From Lentzea sp. (GTDB taxonomy: Bacteria; Actinomycetota; Actinomycetes; Mycobacteriales; Pseudonocardiaceae), in assembly GCA_030146905.1 (NCBI GenBank), contig JASLAV010000677.1, forward strand, positions 1 to 11,474: a stretch of DNA of 11,474 nucleotides, read 5' to 3'. This document shows, in pieces, positions 1 through 5,301 of this stretch. The translations under genes and the position numbers were made by a program. The notes under the pieces were generated by a model, which was not told the origin of the DNA, searched no databases, and was given only the letters and a program-made list of their open reading frames with translations. Every line of letters starts with the position of its first letter. Position 1 is the stretch's first letter.

Positions 1-215
1 GCACGGACACGAACGTGCTCGACCAGATCTTCGACGTCCTGGTCCGCGACTTCGCCGGCTACGCGACCGCGTTGCACGGCAAGGCGAGCAGCACCGAGGC
101 CCAGCAGCGGTGGGCCTTGGCGCAGATCCGCAAGCCGCACGCCGACCAGGCGCGCTTCGACGCCGTCTGGCAGCAGGTGGAAGCGCTCTCCGGCCGGTAC
201 GAGATGCGCCCCTAG
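1..215 (+). CDS. 3' end of an unrecognised protein (5' truncated)
   Basis: Only the C-terminal part of this gene is in the window. It is read from base 3 and ends at the TAG at 213-215, giving about 70 residues that finish in SGRYEMRP. Codon use is actinobacterial, with G or C at nearly all third positions. A GTG at 15 is in frame, but no Shine-Dalgarno sequence precedes it and the frame is open to the window edge, so the true start is probably upstream. The visible part is polar and looks helical (DQIFDVLVRDFAGYATAL, then QQRWALAQIRKPHADQARF), with no membrane segment or signal peptide. I do not recognise the family. The stop codon shares the tetranucleotide CTAG with the stop of the convergent TetR gene. 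Confidence 0.6.
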   Translation, partial: TDTNVLDQIFDVLVRDFAGYATALHGKASSTEAQQRWALAQIRKPHADQARFDAVWQQVEALSGRYEMRP

Positions 216-844
216 TCCGGGCGGTAGCGCTCCAGAGCCGCGATCATGAGTTCGAGCCCGAACTCGAACTCCTGGTCGTGGTCGTAGGTCCCCAGCTCGT
301 CCATCACCCCGGCGGACAACGGGAACGCCGACGCGTCCACACCGGAGTAGGGCGACAACGCGATCCCGCCGAGCTCCGGTGAGGTCGCGACCTCCCGCAT
401 CAGTGTGCCGAGCAGGTACGACACCATCGCCCGCATCATCCCGACGGCGACCTTGCCCCGGAAGCCCGCGCGTTCGAGGTTCGCCAGCGCGGCCTCGATC
501 GTCCTGAACCCGGCATCGCTGCTCAGCCGCCGGGTCGCCAGCATCACGAACGCGCGGGGGTGCTGCCGCGCCAGCTCGCGCACGGCCTTGGCGTGCGCCC
601 GGACGTGGTCGCGCCAGTCATCGCTCTCGACCTGGCGCGGACGGGCCTGGCCCATGATCCGCTCGGCCGCGAGGTCCACCAGCACGGCCTTGTTCGGCAC
701 GTGGTTGTACAGCGACATGGTGCCCGCGCCCAGTTCTGCGGCGAGGCGCCTCATCGAGACGGCCTCCACGCCCTCGCACTCGATCAACCGCACCGCCGCG
801 TCCACGATGCGGTCGCGGGTCAGCGGTTCACGACCGGCGGACAC
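212..844 (-). CDS. TetR/AcrR-family transcriptional regulator
   Basis: This 210-residue protein has the usual TetR length. Residues about 8-55 form the N-terminal helix-turn-helix domain: RDRIVDAAVRLIECEGVEAV, then SMRRLAAELGAGTMSLYNHV, where the recognition helix ends in the SLYNHV signature. This is followed by PNKAVLVDLAAERIMG, as in proteins with the TetR-type C-terminal domain (TetR_C_1, PF02909). The C-terminal ligand and dimer domain contains FRTIEAALANLERAGF. The start is a GTG at 844. No clear Shine-Dalgarno sequence precedes it, so translation may be leaderless or weakly initiated. The gene is divergent from the SnoaL-like gene at 913. The perfect palindrome at 882-896 between them makes it the likely repressor of that gene and of itself. 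The effector is unknown. The family call is firm; the target is inference from context. Confidence 0.93.
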   Translation of the reverse strand: MSAGREPLTRDRIVDAAVRLIECEGVEAVSMRRLAAELGAGTMSLYNHVPNKAVLVDLAAERIMGQARPRQVESDDWRDHVRAHAKAVRELARQHPRAFVMLATRRLSSDAGFRTIEAALANLERAGFRGKVAVGMMRAMVSYLLGTLMREVATSPELGGIALSPYSGVDASAFPLSAGVMDELGTYDHDQEFEFGLELMIAALERYRPD

Positions 845-881
845 TGGCGAAGACCATGTGGCGTGGAGTAGCTTCCCTGCG

Positions 882-896
882 ACGTACGGCGTACGT
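882..896. promoter_or_regulatory. Probable TetR operator, 15-bp perfect palindrome
   Basis: ACGTACG and CGTACGT flank a single central G, giving perfect 7-bp arms. The site lies between the divergent TetR gene (start 844) and SnoaL-like gene (start 913), just upstream of the latter's Shine-Dalgarno sequence. Size and symmetry fit a TetR dimer operator. Binding there would block transcription of the SnoaL-like gene and probably of the regulator. No convincing -35/-10 pairs could be assigned in this short region. Confidence 0.75.
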
Positions 897-912
897 AGGA
901 GGATCCGTCGGC

Positions 913-1353
913 ATGACCGAGTCCAAGGCGCTCAGAGCGCTGCGTGAAGCGATCGTCTTGGAGCACATGGAGTCGCAGAACGACCACGACTTCGACACCT
1001 CCCTGAACACGTTCCCCCATCCACGCTACGAGATCATGGCTTCCGGTCAGGTCCTCGACGGTGTGGACGAGGTCCGCGCGTACTGGCAGCGCACCCGCGC
1101 GGCGTTCCCCGACCAGCACAACAAGGTCGTCGACGTCCACCACGCCGACGACGCCGTGATCGTCGAGTTCGAGCTCCAGGGCACGCACCTCGGCAGCCTC
1201 ACCGGCGAGCAGGTGACCGGCCGGACCTTCAAGGTCAGGATGGCCGGTTTCTTCGTGTTCGACAAGGACGTCCTGATCTGCCAACGGATCTACGGCGACA
1301 CCGCGACCGTGATGGCGCAACTGGGCCTGATGGACGTCCCCCCGGAGTTCTAG
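913..1353 (+). CDS. SnoaL-like / NTF2-fold protein (ester cyclase family)
   Basis: The protein has 146 residues. The ATG at 913 is chosen because a strong Shine-Dalgarno sequence (AGGAGG, 897-902) lies about 10 bases upstream. An in-frame ATG at 856 would run through the operator palindrome and has no ribosome site. The sequence fits the SnoaL-like polyketide cyclase/NTF2 superfamily: an N-terminal helix (ALREAIVLEHMESQNDHDFD), the PRYEIMASGQVLDGVDEVRAYW region, then beta strands with DDAVIVEFELQGTHLG and a late segment AGFFVFDKDVLICQRIYGD. Members fold as a cone-shaped alpha+beta barrel and are cytoplasmic enzymes or ligand-binding proteins. This one has no biosynthetic neighbours, so no substrate can be named. 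Its expression is probably controlled by the adjacent TetR. The stop codon shares CTAG with the convergent asparaginase gene. Confidence 0.9.
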   Translation: MTESKALRALREAIVLEHMESQNDHDFDTSLNTFPHPRYEIMASGQVLDGVDEVRAYWQRTRAAFPDQHNKVVDVHHADDAVIVEFELQGTHLGSLTGEQVTGRTFKVRMAGFFVFDKDVLICQRIYGDTATVMAQLGLMDVPPEF

Positions 1354-2249
1354 AACACCACCCGGACCTCCCCGACGACCTGCCCGCCGCCGAGCACCGG
1401 CACGGACAGGTGCTCCTTCGCCGGCGACACGTCGTGGCCCAGCGCCGCCAGCGCCGTGAGCCCGATGGCCGTGGTGGCACGGGGGTTCCCGTCGAGCACC
1501 TTCACCGCGACCGCGTGCCCTGCCGCCGTCGCCAGCACGAGCACGCCCTCGGCGCCGCCCTTGGCCACCACGCCCGGCAGCAGCTGCATGACGACGGTGT
1601 TCACGTGCCCGGTCCCCCCGACGTACTCGGGGAAGCGGCGCATGGCGTCGGCGACCGGAGTGCGCACCAGTCCCTGCATCGCACGCGCCAAGCCGTGCAA
1701 CGACAAGCCGTACACCGGCGCACCACACCCGTCGATCGCCGTGTGCGCGATGGTCTCACCGGACAGGTCCCCGACCGTGCGCGACACCAGCTGCTGCAAC
1801 GGATGCGCGGGCTCCAGGTAGGTCTGCGTCGGCCACCCCGCCGCCACGCACGCCGCCAGCATCGCCGCGTGCTTGCCGGAGCAGTTCATCCGCACCCGCG
1901 ACGGCTCGGTCAGCCGTTGCCGCGTCTCCTCGTCCTCCGGCCAGGAAGCGGGGCACCGCAGCGACTCCACCGGCAGCCCGCCGAGCAGGCGTGTCACCAG
2001 CTCTACGTGCCGGTCCTCCCCCGTGTGCGACCCGGCCGCGATCGCCAGCGCCGGTCCCGCGAGGGACGCACCGGCGGTCAGGCACGCCAGCGCCTGGAAC
2101 GGTTTCATGCACGACCGCGGCAGCACCGGGTCCTCGACGGCTCCGGCAGAGACGCCGATCTCGCCGGACGGCAGCAGCCCGACGACGCTGCCGTGGTGCA
2201 GGCTCTCCACGAAGCCGGACCGGGTGACCTCAGCGAGCAGTGCGGGCAC
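1350..2249 (-). CDS. L-asparaginase, class 3 / asparaginase II family (PF06089)
   Basis: This 299-residue cytoplasmic enzyme is predicted to hydrolyse L-asparagine to aspartate and ammonia. Family motifs occur in order: LLAEVTRSGFVES at the N-terminus, RSCMKPFQ (45-52) with the SxxK pair Ser46 and Lys49, GSHTGE (73-78), MNCSGKHAAM (121-130), DGCGAPVYGLSL (173-184), and KVLDGNPRA (250-258). By comparison with Rhizobium etli ReAV, Cys123, Lys126 and Cys175 should be the metal-binding residues, and Ser74 and Lys250 probable active-site residues; this mapping is from memory of the family. The GTG start at 2249 follows a GGAGG about 6 bases upstream and overlaps the end of the permease gene by 20 bases. 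It is the last gene of the transporter operon, which suggests that imported amino acid is its substrate. Confidence 0.93.
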   Translation of the reverse strand: MPALLAEVTRSGFVESLHHGSVVGLLPSGEIGVSAGAVEDPVLPRSCMKPFQALACLTAGASLAGPALAIAAGSHTGEDRHVELVTRLLGGLPVESLRCPASWPEDEETRQRLTEPSRVRMNCSGKHAAMLAACVAAGWPTQTYLEPAHPLQQLVSRTVGDLSGETIAHTAIDGCGAPVYGLSLHGLARAMQGLVRTPVADAMRRFPEYVGGTGHVNTVVMQLLPGVVAKGGAEGVLVLATAAGHAVAVKVLDGNPRATTAIGLTALAALGHDVSPAKEHLSVPVLGGGQVVGEVRVVF

Positions 2250-2997
2250 GGGAAGCCTCCAGCCGGTGCGCCAGCCTGGACAGCGCCAGGTTGACCACGA
2301 GGTAGACGAACGCGACGACGATGAACGTCTGGATCAGCAGACCGTTGTAGTTCGCGAGCACCCGGCCGTTGAACAACAGCTCCGTGTAGGACACGACATA
2401 CCCGAGCGAGGTGTCCTTCAGCAGGCTGACGGCCTGGGTGACGAGCAACGGCGTCATGTGCCGCACGGCCTGTGGCAGCACCACGAACCGCGTCACCACC
2501 CCGTCCGCCATGCCCAGCGACAGCCCCGCCTCGCGCTGACCGGGATCGACGGACTCCACGCCCGCGCGGAAGATCACCGCGTAGGAAGCCGCGTGCGACA
2601 ACGCGAGCGGCACCACGAGCTTCCAGAACAAAGGCAGGTTCACGCCGAACGACGGCAGCACGAACAGCATCACGTACACGAGCAGCAGCACCGGCACCGT
2701 GCGCATGACCTCGGCGTAGGCGCGCGTGAACCGGTTGGGCCGCAGCGCGAGCAGCAACCCGCCCGCCATCGCCAGCACCCCCGTCGCACACGCCGCCAGC
2801 ACCGTCGACCACAGGCCGGAGAGGAGGTAGCGCCACACGGGCCAGGTCAGGTAGGGCCGCCACCGGACCGGGTCCAGCTGCCCACCGGCCGCGAACTGCC
2901 TCAACCCCAGCGCGACCAGGCCCGCCAGCACGAGGGCGGACACCACCGAGACCCAGAAGACCCTGCGGCGGAAACGGGGACCAGGAGCGTCGAACAT
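2230..2997 (-). CDS. Polar amino acid ABC transporter permease (second)
   Basis: This is a 255-residue inner-membrane subunit of the His/Glu/Gln/Arg (HAAT) ABC importer type. After a basic N-terminus there is a membrane segment (WVSVVSALVLAGLVALGL), then a periplasmic-side stretch and the core permease domain from about residue 55: YLLSGLWSTVLAACATGVLA, EVMRTVPVLLLVYVMLFVLP, and the EAA loop around 156-177 (EAGLSLGMADGVVTRFVVLP) that docks the ATPase. The ATG at 2997 overlaps the TGA of the upstream permease (TGATG), a sign of translational coupling. The frame stays open upstream of this ATG as a shadow of the other permease. Resemblance is to GluD/GltK-type permeases; the substrate is not decided by sequence. 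Confidence 0.93.
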   Translation of the reverse strand: MFDAPGPRFRRRVFWVSVVSALVLAGLVALGLRQFAAGGQLDPVRWRPYLTWPVWRYLLSGLWSTVLAACATGVLAMAGGLLLALRPNRFTRAYAEVMRTVPVLLLVYVMLFVLPSFGVNLPLFWKLVVPLALSHAASYAVIFRAGVESVDPGQREAGLSLGMADGVVTRFVVLPQAVRHMTPLLVTQAVSLLKDTSLGYVVSYTELLFNGRVLANYNGLLIQTFIVVAFVYLVVNLALSRLAHRLEASRARTAR

Positions 2998-3611
2998 CAA
3001 GCCAGCCGCCGTTCCAGCACCCGCGCCCCGTACCCGATGCCCGCGGCCATCACCAGGTAGCAGAGCCCCACGCCGGTGAAGACGAGCAACGGCTGGGCGA
3101 GCTCCAGGTTGATCCGCTGCGCCGCGCGGGTCATGTCCACGACACCGACCACACCGGCCAGTGCCGTCGCCATCGTCAACGCGATCGCGATGTTCGCCAG
3201 CGGCTGCACGACGCGCCTGGCGGCCTGGGGCAGGACCACCTGCCACAACGTCTGCCGGAACGACAGCCCCAGCGCCCGCGCGGCCTCGCCCTGCCCCGAC
3301 GCGACCGAGTTCACGCCAGACCGCAGCGCCTCCGCCACGAAAGCGGCCTCGTACAGGGCGATCGCGACGCACGCCGTCCAGAACAGCGGCATCGTCACGC
3401 CCACCTCCGGCAGCCCGAACACGAACAGCACCAGCCACGCCAGCAGCGGGACGTTCCGCCAGACCTCGACGTAGACCGCGCCCACGCCGCGCAGCAACGG
3501 CACGGGCACGATCCTGAGCACCGCGACGAGGAGACCGACGAGCACCGCTCCGGCGAACGACAGCAGGGTCAGGGCGACGGTGTTCAGAAAGCCTTCGAGG
3601 ACAAGGCTCAT
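2997..3611 (-). CDS. Polar amino acid ABC transporter permease (first)
   Basis: The protein has 204 residues and fits a HAAT-type permease, consisting of little more than the core domain. It begins with a membrane helix (LEGFLNTVALTLLSFAGAVL), followed by EVWRNVPLLAWLVLFVFGLP, and has the EAA loop at about 108-129 (GEAARALGLSFRQTLWQVVL), where the ATP-binding subunit would dock. It should form a heterodimeric pore with the next gene product. The ATG at 3611 overlaps the binding protein's TGA as ATGA, so translation is coupled. GluC/GltJ-type permeases are the nearest family. Confidence 0.93.
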   Translation of the reverse strand: MSLVLEGFLNTVALTLLSFAGAVLVGLLVAVLRIVPVPLLRGVGAVYVEVWRNVPLLAWLVLFVFGLPEVGVTMPLFWTACVAIALYEAAFVAEALRSGVNSVASGQGEAARALGLSFRQTLWQVVLPQAARRVVQPLANIAIALTMATALAGVVGVVDMTRAAQRINLELAQPLLVFTGVGLCYLVMAAGIGYGARVLERRLA

Positions 3612-4489
3612 GAGGCGATCGCGGGTGGCGCCGGCGCGTCACCGGTGACCACGGTCCCGATCGTCTGCTTCCAGACTTCCTGCCACAAACCGGACTTGCC
3701 GATCTCACGCAGCCAGTCGTTGACGAACTTCGTGAACTCCGCGTCGCCGTGCTTGATGCCGATGCCGTACGGGTCCTCGGTGAACGGCTCGCCCACGAGC
3801 TGGAGCTCGCCGTCCTTCGACGCGTCGGCCACGAGGATCGCCTGGTCCTGCACGTAGGCGTCGCCGCGGCCCTGCTTCAGCGCGGTCACGCACTCGGGGT
3901 CGGAGCCGAACTCGACGATCCGCGCGGTCGGTGCCGCGTCCTTGACCGCCTTCACACCCGGCGTGTTCGCGCCGACGATGACCGTCTTGCCGGCGAGATC
4001 GGCGGGCCCGGTGATGCCGGTCGTGCCCTTGCGCACCGCGATGGACTGGCCCGACTGGTAGTACGGCCCCGCGAACGACACGCGCTCCTGACGGGCAGGT
4101 GTGATGGTGTAGGTCTGGATGATCACGTCGACCGTGCCGTTGGCCAGCAACGGTTCGCGGGTCTCCGAGGTCGCGCTGAGCAGCTCGGTCTCGTGCTTGC
4201 CGAGGATGTGGTGGGCGAGCAGCTTGCCCAGGTAGGCGTCGAAGCCGGTGAGCTCACCGCTGATCGGGTCGAGCTGCGAGAGCAACGGGGCGTCCTGGGA
4301 GCCGCCGATGACCAGCCGGCCGCGCTTCCTGATGCGGTCGACGGCCGAACCCGGCGTCACCTGACCGGTGTGGACGGGTGCCTTGGCCAGCAGGGCGTCG
4401 AGCTTGCCGCCGCCACCCGGCACGGCGTCGGAACCGCCGGAACACCCGGCCACGAAGAGCAACACCGCTGCTACCAACAGTCTCCCCAT
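3608..4489 (-). CDS. Amino acid ABC transporter substrate-binding lipoprotein
   Basis: A 293-residue solute-binding protein of family 3 (SBP_bac_3), resembling glutamate-binding GluB of corynebacteria. The signal peptide ends in the lipobox VAGC with Cys16, so it is a membrane-anchored lipoprotein. A Ser/Gly-rich linker follows, and the binding domain starts at about residue 50 (VDRIRKRGRLVIGGSQDAPL). Family landmarks include GELTGFDAYLGKLLA, NGTVDVIIQTYTITPARQER, VSFAGPYYQSG, GRGDAYVQDQAIL and EDPYGIGIKHGDAEF. It leads the operon with two permeases and an asparaginase. The ligand is probably an acidic or amide amino acid; asparagine is an inference from the asparaginase. There is no Shine-Dalgarno sequence, and a promoter with its -10 seven bases from the ATG suggests a leaderless mRNA. 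Confidence 0.93.
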   Translation of the reverse strand: MGRLLVAAVLLFVAGCSGGSDAVPGGGGKLDALLAKAPVHTGQVTPGSAVDRIRKRGRLVIGGSQDAPLLSQLDPISGELTGFDAYLGKLLAHHILGKHETELLSATSETREPLLANGTVDVIIQTYTITPARQERVSFAGPYYQSGQSIAVRKGTTGITGPADLAGKTVIVGANTPGVKAVKDAAPTARIVEFGSDPECVTALKQGRGDAYVQDQAILVADASKDGELQLVGEPFTEDPYGIGIKHGDAEFTKFVNDWLREIGKSGLWQEVWKQTIGTVVTGDAPAPPAIAS

Positions 4490-4496
4490 GCCGGGG

Positions 4497-4526
4497 ACGC
4501 TACTGATCGCGATCGGAGGAGCACAA
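4497..4526 (-). promoter_or_regulatory. Candidate leaderless promoter of the transporter-asparaginase operon
   Basis: Read on the minus strand, TTGTGC (4526-4521) and TAGCGT (4502-4497) are separated by 18 bases. The second box fits the actinobacterial TANNNT -10. Seven bases separate it from the ATG at 4489, so transcription would start at or next to the A of the start codon. No ribosome-binding site occurs upstream of that ATG, which supports a leaderless transcript. The assignment is by pattern only. Confidence 0.45.
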
Positions 4527-4532
4527 GATGCG

Positions 4533-4570
4533 ACAAAGCCGCCTGTCCCGTATGGGACAAACGGCTTTGT
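4533..4570 (-). terminator. Hairpin terminator downstream of the cold-shock gene
   Basis: A two-level inverted repeat: outer arms ACAAAGCCG (4533-4541) and CGGCTTTGT (4562-4570) pair over 9 bp. After a 2x2 mismatch, inner arms TGTCCC (4544-4549) and GGGACA (4554-4559) pair over 6 bp around the loop GTAT. It lies 34 bases past the csp stop codon and upstream of the binding-protein promoter. There is no strong T-run on either side, as is common for actinobacterial terminators. It would insulate the csp gene from the transporter operon on the same strand. Confidence 0.7.
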
Positions 4571-4585
4571 TCAGATCAGATCAGA
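4571..4585. repeat. Three tandem copies of TCAGA
   Basis: TCAGA is repeated three times directly beside the terminator hairpin, between it and the csp stop codon. It is a very short repeat with no evident function and may be chance. Confidence 0.4.
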
Positions 4586-4604
4586 TGTGCTGACCGGTTC
4601 GGAC

Positions 4605-4811
4605 TCAGACGGCGCGGACGCCCTGGGCCTGCGGGCCCTTCTGGCCCTGACCGATCTCGAACTCGACCCGCTGGTTCTCCTCGAGAGCCTTGTAGCCGTT
4701 CATCTGGATCTCAGAGTAGTGGACGAACACGTCGGCGCCACCGTTGTCGGGGGAGATGAAGCCGAAGCCCTTCTCCGCGTTGAACCACTTGACGGTGCCC
4801 TGTACTGCCAT
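4605..4811 (-). CDS. Cold-shock protein (CspA family)
   Basis: This 68-residue single cold-shock domain protein binds single-stranded nucleic acid and acts as an RNA chaperone. It begins [20 protein letters not shown] with RNP1 at KGFGFI (14-19), followed by RNP2 at DVFVHYSEI (27-35), and ends in [11 protein letters not shown]. This is the standard actinobacterial CspA layout and length. The ATG at 4811 is preceded by a strong Shine-Dalgarno sequence, GGAGGAG, about 10 bases upstream. A leader of roughly 125 bases is possible from the candidate promoter at 4945-4973, resembling the long leaders of cold-shock mRNAs. The gene is followed by a hairpin terminator and transcribed away from the amyloid-motif gene. 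Whether it is cold-induced or constitutive cannot be told from sequence. Confidence 0.97.
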   Translation of the reverse strand: MAVQGTVKWFNAEKGFGFISPDNGGADVFVHYSEIQMNGYKALEENQRVEFEIGQGQKGPQAQGVRAV

Positions 4812-4880
4812 CTTGCTACTTCTCCTCCAACAGGTGCCGGATCGCGCTCGCGACCACCGGGTCAAGTCACCGGCGGCGCC

Positions 4881-4899
4881 TTCTCCGGAACCTGGAGAA
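4881..4899 (-). other. Inverted repeat in the csp leader
   Basis: TTCTCC (4881-4886) and GGAGAA (4894-4899) pair over 6 bp around a 7-base loop, in the region expected to be the 5' untranslated leader of csp. Nearby, CCGG blocks around 4857-4874 can also pair. It could be part of a leader structure; no known riboswitch is recognised. Confidence 0.35.
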
Positions 4900-4944
4900 A
4901 CCACCTTGCCCGCGACCTCGTTCCGCGAGCGGGGTGATCCACGA

Positions 4945-4973
4945 ACACGAAACGTACGACCTCGGACAGTCAA
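4945..4973 (-). promoter_or_regulatory. Candidate csp promoter
   Basis: On the minus strand, TTGACT (4973-4968) is followed after 17 bases by TCGTGT (4950-4945). The -35 is near consensus, whereas the -10 is weak and lacks the TA of TANNNT. Transcription from here would give a leader of about 125 bases before the csp ATG at 4811. Confidence 0.3.
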
Positions 4974-5011
4974 CCACGCCTCCCCGCTTCCAGTCGAGCC
5001 ATCGATTTCGC

Positions 5012-5020
5012 TGCTATCGT
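5012..5020 (+). promoter_or_regulatory. Candidate extended -10 element for the amyloid-motif/membrane protein operon
   Basis: TGC followed by TATCGT (5015-5020) fits an extended -10 (TGN-TANNNT). No good -35 is present about 17 bases upstream, which is tolerated by extended -10 promoters. Transcription would begin near 5027, leaving a leader of about 25 bases that contains the GGAGG at 5041-5045. Confidence 0.35.
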
Positions 5021-5051
5021 GAGATCCCAAATGATCCCGCGGAGGTGCCCC

Positions 5052-5270
5052 GTGCCCGAGCAGACGACGTTGTCGATCAAGGCCTCGGTGGCCCCCCGGG
5101 CCGTGGGCGGGCTGCACCCGATCGTCCGCGAGCACCTGGAAAGAGGCGCCGCCCGCGGGGCTCCCGCGAGCGGGGACGTGATCACGAACAGCCTCACCGG
5201 CACCGTCCACGGCACCGTGTTCCAGATCGGCAGGGTCCACGGGAACGTCACCGACGGGAGGGGCCGGTAA
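5052..5270 (+). CDS. Small protein with C-terminal amyloid-signalling-like motif
   Basis: The product has 72 residues. The GTG at 5052 is preceded by GGAGG (5041-5045) at about 6 bases. An in-frame ATG at 5019 overlaps the candidate -10 and is unlikely. Residues 1-43 are polar with a short probable helix ([16 protein letters not shown]). Residues 46-66 read [10 protein letters not shown] then [11 protein letters not shown]. This is the N-x-h-x-G-x-V-x-G-x-V-h-Q-x-G-x-V-x-G-x-V pattern of bacterial amyloid-signalling sequences (BASS, related to RHIM), described in multicellular actinobacteria as short motifs that template assembly between paired proteins. There is no signal peptide or enzyme domain. 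The gene is followed 31 bases later by a membrane protein, so the two are probably co-transcribed. The motif call is from recognition, not a profile search. The gene itself looks real by codon use and ribosome site. Confidence 0.75.
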   Translation: MPEQTTLSIKASVAPRAVGGLHPIVREHLERGAARGAPASGDVITNSLTGTVHGTVFQIGRVHGNVTDGRGR

Positions 5271-5292
5271 CCTGGAGGGTCGTTGACCCAGG
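5271..5292 (+). other. Short inverted repeat before the TTG start
   Basis: GGGTC (5277-5281) and GACCC (5285-5289) pair around GTT, with CCT/AGG possibly extending the stem. The hairpin touches the start of the purine-rich ribosome site (AGGGGG, 5290-5295) of the membrane protein gene. It could modulate coupling between the two genes, but it is small and may be chance. Confidence 0.25.
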
Positions 5293-5301
5293 GGGCCGTG
5301 C

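Noticed and set aside
856..912. Earlier in-frame ATG for the SnoaL-like gene at 856.
   Set aside because: It has no ribosome site and would place the operator palindrome inside the coding region. The ATG at 913 has an AGGAGG.
2997..3708. Upstream extension of the second permease through the first permease gene (a 492-codon frame).
   Set aside because: The extension is Arg/Gly-rich and antithetic to the clear permease in the other frame. The ATG at 2997, coupled as TGATG, is the natural start.
4533..4570. Nested palindrome considered as an operator for the transporter operon.
   Set aside because: Its size, long stem, short loop and position after the csp stop fit a terminator better, although a dual role cannot be excluded.
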